Origin: Deltaproteobacteria bacterium
GTDB taxonomy: Bacteria > Myxococcota_A > UBA9160 > UBA4427
Direction of reading: 5' to 3'
Length of the DNA: 64,000 nucleotides
NCBI GenBank assembly: GCA_029261855.1
Contig: JAJDAN010000055.1
Coordinates: forward strand, 1 to 64,000
Both the position numbers and the translations under genes were made by a program. Below are positions 8,701-16,270 of the stretch, piece after piece (position 1 is the first letter of the stretch; every line of letters starts with the position of its first letter). A model generated the notes under the pieces. It did not search any database, was not told where the DNA came from, and saw only the letters and a program-made list of their open reading frames with translations.

Positions 8701-10335
8701 GACGTCGTAGGGCGGATACACGAGCGCGTCGCCCCTCATGTCCCAGCTCGTGGGGAGACCGCTGATGCAGATCCGCTCGCGGGCCGCTTGCAAGGCGGCG
8801 AGGGTCTCGGCGAGCTCGGCCCGGAAGTCGGCCTCGATGCGATGGGACAGATCGACGGCCGTCTGGTCGAGGTGTCGCTTGAGAACGGCGCGGGACGAGA
8901 GGTCGGCGACGACGAGGGTCAGCAGTCCGATCGCGAGGGCCAGGGAAGTCACCAGCTCGAGGATCTCGCGAATGCTGATGCGCTCTCTCGGCCCGGAAAA
9001 GAGCAGCCGCAGCCAGGGCCAGGCCAGCAGCATCAGCACCAGACCCGAGATGGCGAGCGCCAGCTGCGAACGCGATGACGCGAGCGAGCCGGAACTGAAG
9101 CGTGCATCGCTCACGATCCCGACGACGAACCAGTCTCCATCCTCTGCCGTTGGCGACCGCACGGGATGCGCGAAGACCCGGTACCACGTCTCGCCGATTT
9201 CGACCTCGACCGGATGTCGTCGCGCGGCGCGAAGCACGGCGGTGGGGTCCTGGGAGCTCGCACCCGAGCCGGCCAGCTCGGCATCGTCGTCCCCCACCAG
9301 CGACCCGAGACGCGCGACGCTACCGGTTGCGCGCGCCGTACGAAGCAGCGCCGGCAGCCGATCGGCGGGCAGCAGAGGACCCCCGCGCGAGGCGTGCAGG
9401 ACCTTTCCGTTCCCGCTCACGATGACCAGCTGATCGAAGGCCGCCGCGGCCGCGGAATCGAGGGGATCCGCCAGATCCGCGAACGGGAGCCCGATCTCGA
9501 CGGTGTCCCACTCGAGGGGCTTCTCGCTGTCCAGCGCGCGACGGCAGCCCGTGGCCAGGACCCGGGTTCCGGGCGCTTGCCCGGTGACCTCGTAGATCGT
9601 CTTGGCGTCCGCCCCCGACTCGCAAGGGCCCGTCGCGGTGATCTCGATGGCGCGGTATTCGCGCGTCTTGCGAAGCCCCTCGAGGTAGCCGGACAAGCGC
9701 TTCGCGCGCGTCCTGGCGTCCTCGGCGGCTCGCAGCGCCTGCTCGGCCTCGGCTCGCGTCTGGCGGGACGGCAGCGCGGCAACGCGCACTGAGCGCGCCA
9801 TCTCGACTCCCGAGGATCGCCGGCGTTCCAGGGTCGTCGTCTGTCGCGCGATCTTCCCGATCTCCCGGTCGAGCGCGCGCGCGGCGGTCGACCCGCGCTT
9901 CGACGCCTGCCCCGCGCCGAGTAGCTTCCGCTCGTCCTCGAGAAAGCTCCTGCGCGCTTCCAGGAAATCGATCTGCGGCGCATACGCCGAGTCCGGCTGC
10001 ACGTCGCGGGACACGGTGTCCGGATCGGTGTGCTGCCCGACTCCGGCCTGTGCCAGCTCGTGCGCCTTCTCTGCGGCCTCGAGCCGATCGATCACAGATT
10101 CCGGATCGCTCGGGGTGCCCACGGGCACCAACGAGAACTTGATCAGGAAGGAGAGACGTTCGAACTGGGCCTCGAGCTCGCGACCGGTCTCGTTCAGCAC
10201 GCGCAGGTTTCGCTCGAGCATGTGCTGACGCTGGGGCTCGAGGACGGTGAAGACGAAGAACGCGATCGGTACGAGGACGAGCGCCAGCAAGATCGAGAGC
10301 GCTCCGGCCAGACCCGTACGCGAGCGCAGTCTCAT
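5773..10335 (-). CDS. Giant multi-pass membrane protein with two extracytoplasmic sensor-like regions
   Basis: A 1520-residue protein that I cannot assign to a named family. Predicted membrane segments lie near residues 8-30, 423-446, 460-480, 738-767, 788-806, 811-831, 843-862, 869-886, 903-926, 1119-1143 and a C-terminal pair at about 1463-1505. The loops 31-420 and 490-735 look like Cache/PDC-type extracytoplasmic sensor domains; the second has the typical arrangement of a long helix, then YDVAFVLDERG, then REYFQRA. Residues 1178-1330 have Walker B-like (LLVVTDLHLCLPDD) and sensor-1-like (RVVLCSDVHPLDYL) strands but no Walker A, suggesting a degenerate P-loop fold. Residues about 1385-1437 resemble a winged helix. 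No kinase, cyclase or GGDEF domain is visible. The coding frame is intact, and no partner gene is evident. Confidence 0.8.
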   Translation of the reverse strand: MRLRSRTGLAGALSILLALVLVPIAFFVFTVLEPQRQHMLERNLRVLNETGRELEAQFERLSFLIKFSLVPVGTPSDPESVIDRLEAAEKAHELAQAGVGQHTDPDTVSRDVQPDSAYAPQIDFLEARRSFLEDERKLLGAGQASKRGSTAARALDREIGKIARQTTTLERRRSSGVEMARSVRVAALPSRQTRAEAEQALRAAEDARTRAKRLSGYLEGLRKTREYRAIEITATGPCESGADAKTIYEVTGQAPGTRVLATGCRRALDSEKPLEWDTVEIGLPFADLADPLDSAAAAAFDQLVIVSGNGKVLHASRGGPLLPADRLPALLRTARATGSVARLGSLVGDDDAELAGSGASSQDPTAVLRAARRHPVEVEIGETWYRVFAHPVRSPTAEDGDWFVVGIVSDARFSSGSLASSRSQLALAISGLVLMLLAWPWLRLLFSGPRERISIREILELVTSLALAIGLLTLVVADLSSRAVLKRHLDQTAVDLSHRIEADFRAELAETLAALQAARERICISGLPTSWDMRGDALVYPPYDVAFVLDERGVQMGEQANYRSGEVSTIRVASREYFQRARDGRTWRLGPEPEQRFFLQRIKTYDHGWRLSAVSAPASDPEGLVGTVCNGAAAVALTRRFASLTSVVLPPGFGFAIIDDETGEVPFHSSDSRSLVENFVAETGPDPRLTNLVGQRRTRTLEGRYRTEGAHRFRVHPLRGLPWTLVVFQRTGIYDVLRFEMLLAAGSYLGIYVVVLLAASLLAAWLTPGSRWSWLWPTDRRRARYRRAVVFVVLVGLFDILSVLWLRGTDLLIPIFTLPPAALGAVYLALYAGNGVERRGRTAARICLGIGAVGAGVVIAKVVGGSQVDLLRAGVLLVVAGLAIHAGRRVARAKEGSDQPGNRIAYFALLLAMLGVVVVLPALAVFKDVQRAALDRVTRLGQRAAVAAAIERHEGLRADAERIAPERFREDPALVVVREEGAACRGLYVQPGILAAPRSGEGPGPARGGVGSGGICSAIEVLPEGCPEDPEPYAAAFSVGLTRQLPGVSQTALELRQLFDPGAGDRSECWSSVADTETPGLFGDAASDELEYRKQHGEGSFRMVSARLPIPVPGEPGEWALVLVGVAGTTGLAVLLFWLLGNRVLGLRIPDAMGAERLTAPRDDQENAPADAAVGACDRLVLFPPPGWARGLCERLERAGRAVERVDAGALSTWVSSTQGDQRLLVVTDLHLCLPDDASREAALARLEAIQRDGQQRVVLCSDVHPLDYLRTSTFVPGTIAAEGAPGDDGARRRLDRERLRWGEVLAGLRPTRIDWDPPPLDPGAHPSLSAALRRECDWTPWLADLRDEIAADPRFRSGEIDERELVHWVAERAEPLFRRIWALLPAEDRLAIVQLAEGNLLNPRNSAMIERLMRRGLICRDGTFRLVSRSFALFATRVELPARLQDWERSAAGGHWNLVRIPLAAIFLLVLAYAVYAGRGTVDATLAAIPAVVAGFPTVIRILGSLRMAGGAPGSGNVG

Positions 10336-10449
10336 CGACGACTCCTACCCCACTTTTCGGCGGCCCCCGGTTCGGAGTTGCGAGCGTAGGCGCGTGCCAC
10401 GGCAAGGGCAGCCCCCAGATGGGTTGCAGGGAGAACGCTCCAGTAGCGA

Positions 10450-11436
10450 TCAGGCACTCGTCGTGAAGCGGTCGAAGTGCGCCCAGAACTCGTCCTGGAT
10501 CGCGTCGCTTTCCTGCAGGATCTCGTGCATCGCCTCGGCGAGGTGGACGACCTGCAGTCGGGGATTCAAAGTCGCCAGGGCCTGGTGGCGACGCGACGAA
10601 ACGACCAGATCCCGGCCCGCGCTGGCGAGCAGCGTTGGCGTTTCGATCCGAGCCATGCGGTCCGGTCGCGCGACGAGCGCGATGCTGCGCGTCGCCTCGC
10701 GAAGCCAGCGCCAGGTGACGCCATGGGTGACGAGACCCGGTTCGTGCTGCCAGAAGGACATCGCCCGGGCGTGCCGCGCGGTGTCCGAGGTGACGCGATT
10801 TGCCGCATTCCCGGGGTCCGTCTCGCCCGTCCCCCACACGTAGCGGTCCCCCCGGCCGAGCCAGACGTGAAGCGTCGCCAGCGCGTTCATCAACCCGAGA
10901 GGAATCCGGTCGAAGCCCGCCATGGGTGCCGACAGGGCCGCTTGCTCGAAGCGCTGGGGGTATTCCTGAAGAACGCGCAGGGCGACGTTGCCGCCCATGG
11001 AATGCGCCATCAGGAGGTGCGGTCGAGGAAGGGCCTCGACCATCAGGCGGTCGTGCACGAAGACCGCCTCGGCGACGAGATCGGCAAAGTCGGTCTGGTA
11101 TCCACCCTGGCGAACCGGATGCGGGTCCGGGAGCAGGCGTTGGGACAGCCCCTGCCCGCGGTGGTCGTAGGTGACGACCGCGAAGCCGCGCGCGAGCAGG
11201 TGCTCGACCACCTCGTAGTACTTCTCGATGAATTCCGTGTAGCCATGCAACAGCAGCACGCTTCCGCGCACCGGCGACCCGAGCTGCGCGGACCAGCGCG
11301 CTACCCGCAAGCCCACACCGTCGGGGGCCTCCAGGGACAGGACTTCGGCGTTCGGAGGAGTCGGGGCATCCGGCAGCGAAATCAGCCGGTCGCGGGATCT
11401 TTCGGGGGCTCTTTCGAGGGAGGCATCGCCGGACAT
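10450..11436 (-). CDS. Alpha/beta hydrolase, monoacylglycerol-lipase/lysophospholipase type
   Basis: A 328-residue serine hydrolase with the oxyanion region LLLHGYTEF, the strand/turn YDHRGQGLS, the nucleophile S146 in AHSMGG, a likely acid in AGRDLVVS and a late histidine (AMHEIL). This pattern fits the PldB/monoacylglycerol lipase family, which cleaves monoglycerides or lysophospholipids. The frame stays open upstream to 11652, but that part overlaps the divergent flavoprotein gene and has no family similarity. The ATG at 11434-11436 is therefore chosen. It is transcribed away from the flavoprotein gene at 11528. Confidence 0.85.
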   Translation of the reverse strand: MSGDASLERAPERSRDRLISLPDAPTPPNAEVLSLEAPDGVGLRVARWSAQLGSPVRGSVLLLHGYTEFIEKYYEVVEHLLARGFAVVTYDHRGQGLSQRLLPDPHPVRQGGYQTDFADLVAEAVFVHDRLMVEALPRPHLLMAHSMGGNVALRVLQEYPQRFEQAALSAPMAGFDRIPLGLMNALATLHVWLGRGDRYVWGTGETDPGNAANRVTSDTARHARAMSFWQHEPGLVTHGVTWRWLREATRSIALVARPDRMARIETPTLLASAGRDLVVSSRRHQALATLNPRLQVVHLAEAMHEILQESDAIQDEFWAHFDRFTTSA

Positions 11437-11527
11437 CGCGCGCAGCGTATCGCAGCCCCGGCCCGGCTGACCCGAGTTCACCCGGGCTGTCTTGATGAGC
11501 GTCCTGGGGGCGGTAGCCTCCGACCCC

Positions 11528-13015
11528 ATGACCGCATCCGCGAACGAGAGCCATCCGACCCGACCCCGACGTCTCGCCGACGTCGACACGTGGTTCTTCG
11601 AGACGGACGTCGCCATCGTGGGCTTCGGCGGTGCGGGGGCCTGCGCGGCCATCGAGGCGGCTGATGGCGGCTGCCAGGTGGCGATCTTCGAGGTCGCGAG
11701 CGCCAGTGGCGGCTCGACGGCGCTATCGAGTGCCGAGGTCTACATGGGCGGCAACGGTGGCACGCGCGTGCAGCAGGCCTGCGGCTACGAAGACAGCACC
11801 GAGGATATGTTCAACTACATCATGGCCGCCCAGGGAGATCTCGCCGACGAGGCCAAGATCCGCCTCTACTGCGAAGAGAGCCGCAACCACTTCGACTGGC
11901 TCGTGTCCATGGGCGCGAAGTACAAGAACAGCGAGCACAAGGACCGCGCCATCATGGCGCTCACCGACGACTGTCTGCTCTACACCGGCAACGAAAAATC
12001 CTGGCCCTTCCGCGACATCGCGAAGCCCTGCCCCCGAGGCCACAACCTCGAGGTCGAAGGCGACAACGGCGGCCCCATGCTGATGGGCTTCCTGACCGAG
12101 CAGGTCGAGAAGCGCGGCGTACGTGTCGAGTACAACACCCGCGCCCTCACCCTCATCCAGGACGACGAGGGCATCGTCCATGGGTTGGTGGTGCGCATGG
12201 ACAACGCGGAGCGCAACGTGCGCACCCGCAAGGGTGTGTTGCTGGCCGCCGGCGGCTTCGTGATGAACGAGGAAATGCTCGCGAAATACGCACCGCGTCT
12301 CGCCCAGGGCAACATCCCCGTCGGAAACCCGGGCGACACGGGCGCGGGCATCCTGATGGGCCAGGGCGCCGGCGGCGCGCTGCTCCACATGGGCGAGGGC
12401 TTCATCAGCGTGCCCTACTACCCGCCCTCTTCCCTGACCTTCGGCATCTTCGTGAACGCCCAGGGCCAGCGCTTCATCAACGAGGACGTCTACCATTCGC
12501 GCCTGATGGACCACGCCCTCCGCCAGGTGGGCAAGGGCATCTACCTCATCGTGTCCCACGACGACTACGATCACCCGAAGTTCCTGAACGCCGAGATCGC
12601 GGGTACGGGTGAGACGATCGAAGAGATGGCCGAAGAAGTCGGACTGCCCGCGGACAACCTCCGGCACACGGTCGACTACTACAACGCCCACGCCGCTCGC
12701 GGCGACGACCCGCTGTTCCACAAGAGCGCCGAATGGCTGAAGCCCATCCGGGCGCCCTACGCCGCGCTCGACTGCACACCCGGCAGCGGTGTCATCAACC
12801 CGTACTTCACCCTCGGCGGCCTCGACACCCTACCCACTGGCGAGGTCCTGACGATGGAGAAGGAAGTCATCCAGGGGCTCTACGCCGCGGGGCGCACGGC
12901 CTGCGGCGTACCGCGACGGGCCGAGGGCTACGCCAGTGGATTGTCGGTGGGCGACGCGACCTTCTTCGGACGCGTGGCCGGAAAGCAGATGGCCCTGGCG
13001 GTCTCGCGCGACTGA
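11528..13015 (+). CDS. FAD-dependent dehydrogenase, 3-ketosteroid dehydrogenase/fumarate reductase family
   Basis: A 495-residue flavoprotein. The FAD-binding GxGxxG-type motif VGFGGAGACAAIEAA and the SASGGSTALSSAEVYMGG turn are near the N-terminus. A central segment GVLLAAGGFVMN and the C-terminal GLYAAGRTACGVPRRAEGYASG complete the FAD_binding_2 fold. This family includes 3-ketosteroid delta-1-dehydrogenases and fumarate-reductase-like enzymes. The steroid assignment is supported only by the side-chain cassette at 35337-37904. An alternative in-frame start lies at 11492. The ATG at 11528 is preferred because it leaves only a short leader before the FAD fold. Confidence 0.82.
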   Translation: MTASANESHPTRPRRLADVDTWFFETDVAIVGFGGAGACAAIEAADGGCQVAIFEVASASGGSTALSSAEVYMGGNGGTRVQQACGYEDSTEDMFNYIMAAQGDLADEAKIRLYCEESRNHFDWLVSMGAKYKNSEHKDRAIMALTDDCLLYTGNEKSWPFRDIAKPCPRGHNLEVEGDNGGPMLMGFLTEQVEKRGVRVEYNTRALTLIQDDEGIVHGLVVRMDNAERNVRTRKGVLLAAGGFVMNEEMLAKYAPRLAQGNIPVGNPGDTGAGILMGQGAGGALLHMGEGFISVPYYPPSSLTFGIFVNAQGQRFINEDVYHSRLMDHALRQVGKGIYLIVSHDDYDHPKFLNAEIAGTGETIEEMAEEVGLPADNLRHTVDYYNAHAARGDDPLFHKSAEWLKPIRAPYAALDCTPGSGVINPYFTLGGLDTLPTGEVLTMEKEVIQGLYAAGRTACGVPRRAEGYASGLSVGDATFFGRVAGKQMALAVSRD

Positions 13016-13028
13016 CGCGATCGCCGGC

Positions 13029-13667
13029 TCAGGGCTGCAATCGCGTGATCGACCAGCTGCCGCCCTCCTGCTCGCGGCGCCACACGGCCCGGTCGTGGAT
13101 GCGCCCCCGGCGACTGACCCACAGCTCGACGACGTCCGCCACGAGGGTGAAGCCGCCCCAATGGGGCGGCCGCGGGACGACGTCGCTCTCTTCGCGGGCA
13201 TCGAAGCGCTCGGCCATCGCTGCCAGCGCTTCGACCAGCACCGCCCGCGACGCTACCGGCTCGCTCTGGCGGCAGGCCCAGGCTCCGAGCCGCGCCTCGA
13301 GGGGCCGCGTCGCGAAATAGGCGTCGCAGTCTGCGTCCGGTGTCCATTCCACCTGGCCCTCGACGCGCACCTGGCGTGCGGGCCAACGGAAGGCCAGCGC
13401 CGCGCGCGGCTCGTGCGCGATCGCCCGGCCCTTTCGGGACTCGCGGTTCGTGTACATCGTGAAGGCGCCGCGTCGGCTGTCGATGGCGTTGCACAGCACC
13501 ATGCGAACGGAGGGCCGTCCGTCCGCGTCGACGGTCGCCAGCGCCACCGCGTGGGGGCTGTCCTGTGCCGGATCCTCGAAGGCCTCGGCGAGCCAGCGCT
13601 CGACGATGGGAACGGGCTCGACCGGGAGCGGGTCCTCGGCTAGCCAGGCGTCGGGCAGCGCGTTCAT
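13029..13667 (-). CDS. pdxH: Pyridoxamine 5'-phosphate oxidase
   Basis: A 212-residue FMN-dependent oxidase of vitamin B6 metabolism. Family marks are HAVALATVDADGRPSVRMVL, FTMYTNRESRKGRAI, the region RVEGQVEWTP, and the C-terminal WGGFTLVADVVELW. The ending RIHDRAVWRRE replaces the usual R-x-H-D-R motif. It converts pyridox(am)ine phosphate to pyridoxal phosphate in the cytoplasm. The ATG (13665-13667) overlaps the stop of the MmcQ-like gene by four bases (ATGA), so the two are co-translated. Confidence 0.92.
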   Translation of the reverse strand: MNALPDAWLAEDPLPVEPVPIVERWLAEAFEDPAQDSPHAVALATVDADGRPSVRMVLCNAIDSRRGAFTMYTNRESRKGRAIAHEPRAALAFRWPARQVRVEGQVEWTPDADCDAYFATRPLEARLGAWACRQSEPVASRAVLVEALAAMAERFDAREESDVVPRPPHWGGFTLVADVVELWVSRRGRIHDRAVWRREQEGGSWSITRLQP

Positions 13668-14035
13668 GCGTCGCCGTCGAGCTTCGCGAGCGCGCGCTTG
13701 GGCGCGACCATGCGGTAGCCCGATTCGAGCAGGCTCTCGATCATACCCCAATCGGCACCGCGATCGAGCCGCACGCCGATCCAACCGCTCGGGCCGACGT
13801 AAGGCGGGATGAAGAAGACCTCGTCGTTGGCCGCCACCAGATCGTCCTGGGCGTCGGCGGTCGACTTGATCCACACGGCCTGACGGGCGTCTCCGTGGTG
13901 GTTGTCGTGCAGGGTCGCGAAGGTCTTCTTGCCGCCCCACCAGGTGGGCGCGCCGTGCGAGATCTTCTCGCTCGTCTCGGGCCACTGTCCGATGATCTTG
14001 CGGAGCTTCGCGAGCGGATTCCTGGCGCGCGCCAC
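13664..14035 (-). CDS. MmcQ/YjbR-like protein
   Basis: A 123-residue protein with the MmcQ/YjbR pattern: ISHGAPTWWGGKKTFATLHD near residue 25, WIKSTADAQDDL in the middle, and the C-terminal WIGVRLDRGADWGMIESLLESGYRMVAPKR. The fold resembles a double-wing DNA-binding domain, but the biochemical role of the family is unproven. It precedes pdxH with a four-base overlap, which suggests a two-gene operon without implying a B6 role. Confidence 0.8.
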   Translation of the reverse strand: MARARNPLAKLRKIIGQWPETSEKISHGAPTWWGGKKTFATLHDNHHGDARQAVWIKSTADAQDDLVAANDEVFFIPPYVGPSGWIGVRLDRGADWGMIESLLESGYRMVAPKRALAKLDGDA

Positions 14036-14110
14036 GGCAGCCCTCCTCTGTCTCTTGGTGGCGGCAGCTTAGCTTGCGAGGCGCGGCCGCGAGGCACACC
14101 CTTGGCGGCC

Positions 14111-14689
14111 ATGCCTGCGCGCACCCCCACGCTGCCGACTCTCGCCGTCGTCACCCTCTTGCTGCTATCGAGCGTCGGCTGCGTGAACGCGCCGCCGGCG
14201 ACGCGCCACGCAAGACAGGACGCCATCCGCTTCGAGTCCCGCAGCGGCGTCGCGAAGGCCAACGGGATCTTTCACGACTGGCGGGTGGTCGACGCGCGCA
14301 TCGACCCGGCCGACCTCCCGGGCAGCCATGTGGTCATCGAGATCGACGTCGCGAGCCTCGACACGGGCTTCCCGAGACGCGACGCGCACTTGCAGGCAGC
14401 CGAGTTCTTCGACGTCGCCCAGTGGCCGAAGGCGCGCGTGCGCGTGTCCGGCGCGTCGCCCGTCGACGAGGCGGCGACCTCCTACGACGCGCGCTTCGTG
14501 GTCGCCGTGCGCGACCGCGAGGCCACCGTCTCGGGAACGTTCCGGCTGGTGGCGGAACGGCCGCGCGTGGTGGAGGGCGAGGTGCTGCTCGACCGCGCGG
14601 CCCTCGGCGTCGGCGAACCCGATCAGTGGTGGAACCCGATGTCGCCGCGCGACGAAGTGCCGGTGCGCTTCCGCCTGACGCTGGACTGA
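14111..14689 (+). CDS. YceI-family lipoprotein
   Basis: A 192-residue exported protein. Residues 1-24 are a hydrophobic signal ending at C24 (SSVGC), a weak lipobox. The mature part shows the YceI plan: SRSGVAKANGIFHDWRVVDA, then VVIEIDVASLDTGFPRRDAH, then FFDVAQWPKARV and a C-terminal FRLTLD. YceI proteins are periplasmic lipocalin-like carriers of isoprenoid or amphiphilic ligands. The ATG at 14111 is the first start that gives an N-terminal signal peptide. It converges with the metallo-hydrolase gene that ends at 14699. Confidence 0.82.
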   Translation: MPARTPTLPTLAVVTLLLLSSVGCVNAPPATRHARQDAIRFESRSGVAKANGIFHDWRVVDARIDPADLPGSHVVIEIDVASLDTGFPRRDAHLQAAEFFDVAQWPKARVRVSGASPVDEAATSYDARFVVAVRDREATVSGTFRLVAERPRVVEGEVLLDRAALGVGEPDQWWNPMSPRDEVPVRFRLTLD

Positions 14690-14698
14690 GCGAAGGGC

Positions 14699-16219
14699 CT
14701 ACTGCTTGGCTTGCATCTCACGGAAGATCCGGTCGTAGGTCTCGGCATCAACCGAGTTCTTCAACATCGGCCAGGGGTTCATCCCCTTCGGCGTCTTCTG
14801 TTCTTGGTTCAGATAGTCGGCGATGGCCGCATCGGCCGCGGCCTCGCGGGCCGCGTCGTCCCAGATCTTCTTCTGTTCGTCCGGGGGCAGGCCGTCGAAG
14901 GAGCCGGCGACCCGGTCCGCCGCGGCTCGCATCTGCGCGGTGCTGATCAGGCCCCGCTCGAGGGCGGCCTCGGCGGCTTCCACCTCGAGCTCGCGCAGCT
15001 CGGAATCCCGCTCGAAGCGCGGCGCCCAGGCGCGACGCGTCACCCGGGGGTTGCGGTTCAGTTCGCGCACCTGCTCGGGCTCGTCGGCCGCAGGTGCCCC
15101 AGCCGAACCCGCTTCCGTGTCCCCAGTCGGGGACGACGCCGGGCGCCGCGCGCCGGTCTGCGCGGCACCGGCCCGCTCCGCGCTGGGACGTCCCGGCGCG
15201 AACAGCACCACCTCGTCGTAGCGCGGCAAGGTCATGAACTTCTGGCGCGGATTCGCCGCTTCCTTCTGCTTCAGGAAGGCCAGGGCCTCGTCGCTTCCCG
15301 CCGACAGGAAGGTCGCCGCGCGCACCGGTCCGGTGAACGGCCCCTCGATGGGGCCCGTCAGGCTGTCCCAGTGGATCGGCACGATGCGGTCCGGCCGGGT
15401 GAGGTCGACGGTCTCGCGCCAGTAGCTCTCGCGGTAGTCGGCGGTCTGGCTGCCGAGTCCACCGGTCCCCAGGAAGACCACGTCGGCCTCGACGCCTTCG
15501 AGGGCGCCGTGCACGAAGCCCGCGCTCCCCACGATGAGCCACTGGCCCAGGGGATGCGCGACGTGCAGCACGTAGGCCTTCCCGACCTTGTAGTCGAACG
15601 CGCCGACGGGCGGCACGAGAGGCTCGCTGATGTCCGGGTCGCCGAGCGCTCGTTCCCGGGTCATCGCGTCCGGGAACTGGAAGTGATTCGACTCGATGGG
15701 CGTCAGGATGAAGCGCCCCAGCCGGACGGGCTCGCGGTTGGCGAGCACGCGGATCTGATTCTCGGGCAGCCCCCAGCCGCGCCCGATCTGCGCCGTGGAC
15801 TCGGACCCCAGCAGCAGCGCACCCGTGCGCCGGGCCACTTCGGGCGCGTCCATGGCGTGGTCGTAGTGCGAGTGAACGGGGAAGACGCCGGCGGCGCGCG
15901 TGACACCATTGCGCGCCAGGCCCTTCTCGATGGCGGCGACGTCGGGCTCGATCTCGCCGAACGCCAGCTCGAGGGGTCCCGGACGCGAGAACCAGCCGTC
16001 GGTCATCCAGGTGGTCTCACCGTCCGAGAAGACCAGGGTGGCGGTGCCCGTCCAACGGACGGTGACTGCACCGGGCGGGACATTCGTGCTGCCTGCCACG
16101 GCCCACGCCGGGTCGACAGCCGGCTGCTCGTAGGTCGTGATCAGGAACCCGAGATAGACCACGACGCCGACGAGCCCGACGCCGACGACGATTCCGATGC
16201 GAATGATCCACCGCAGCAC
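14699..16219 (-). CDS. Membrane-anchored metallo-beta-lactamase-fold hydrolase with C-terminal extension
   Basis: A 506-residue protein with a single N-terminal membrane anchor (residues 5-28). The fold carries HSHYDH (the HxHxDH dinuclear zinc motif). Downstream histidines in VLHVAHPLGQW and VPIHWDS are candidate further ligands. After about residue 330 comes a charged region with a Pro/Ala-rich linker and a helical tail (ELREL...DEQKKIWDDAAREAA), which is not part of the MBL fold. The substrate is unknown. The family includes UlaG-like lactonases and phosphodiesterases. Confidence 0.82.
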   Translation of the reverse strand: MLRWIIRIGIVVGVGLVGVVVYLGFLITTYEQPAVDPAWAVAGSTNVPPGAVTVRWTGTATLVFSDGETTWMTDGWFSRPGPLELAFGEIEPDVAAIEKGLARNGVTRAAGVFPVHSHYDHAMDAPEVARRTGALLLGSESTAQIGRGWGLPENQIRVLANREPVRLGRFILTPIESNHFQFPDAMTRERALGDPDISEPLVPPVGAFDYKVGKAYVLHVAHPLGQWLIVGSAGFVHGALEGVEADVVFLGTGGLGSQTADYRESYWRETVDLTRPDRIVPIHWDSLTGPIEGPFTGPVRAATFLSAGSDEALAFLKQKEAANPRQKFMTLPRYDEVVLFAPGRPSAERAGAAQTGARRPASSPTGDTEAGSAGAPAADEPEQVRELNRNPRVTRRAWAPRFERDSELRELEVEAAEAALERGLISTAQMRAAADRVAGSFDGLPPDEQKKIWDDAAREAAADAAIADYLNQEQKTPKGMNPWPMLKNSVDAETYDRIFREMQAKQ

Positions 16220-16270
16220 GACCGCCGAGGTTTAGCATGCTTCGCGGCCCGGGGTCGTGTTCGAGACCTG

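Noticed and set aside
11437-11652. Longer N-terminus for the alpha/beta hydrolase up to 11652
   Set aside because: It overlaps the divergent flavoprotein coding region and shows no hydrolase-family similarity; the ATG at 11436 starts the conserved fold.
14111-14689. YceI gene read as part of a longer frame beginning near 13565
   Set aside because: The extra upstream residues lie antisense to pdxH and MmcQ-like genes; the signal peptide begins only at 14111.
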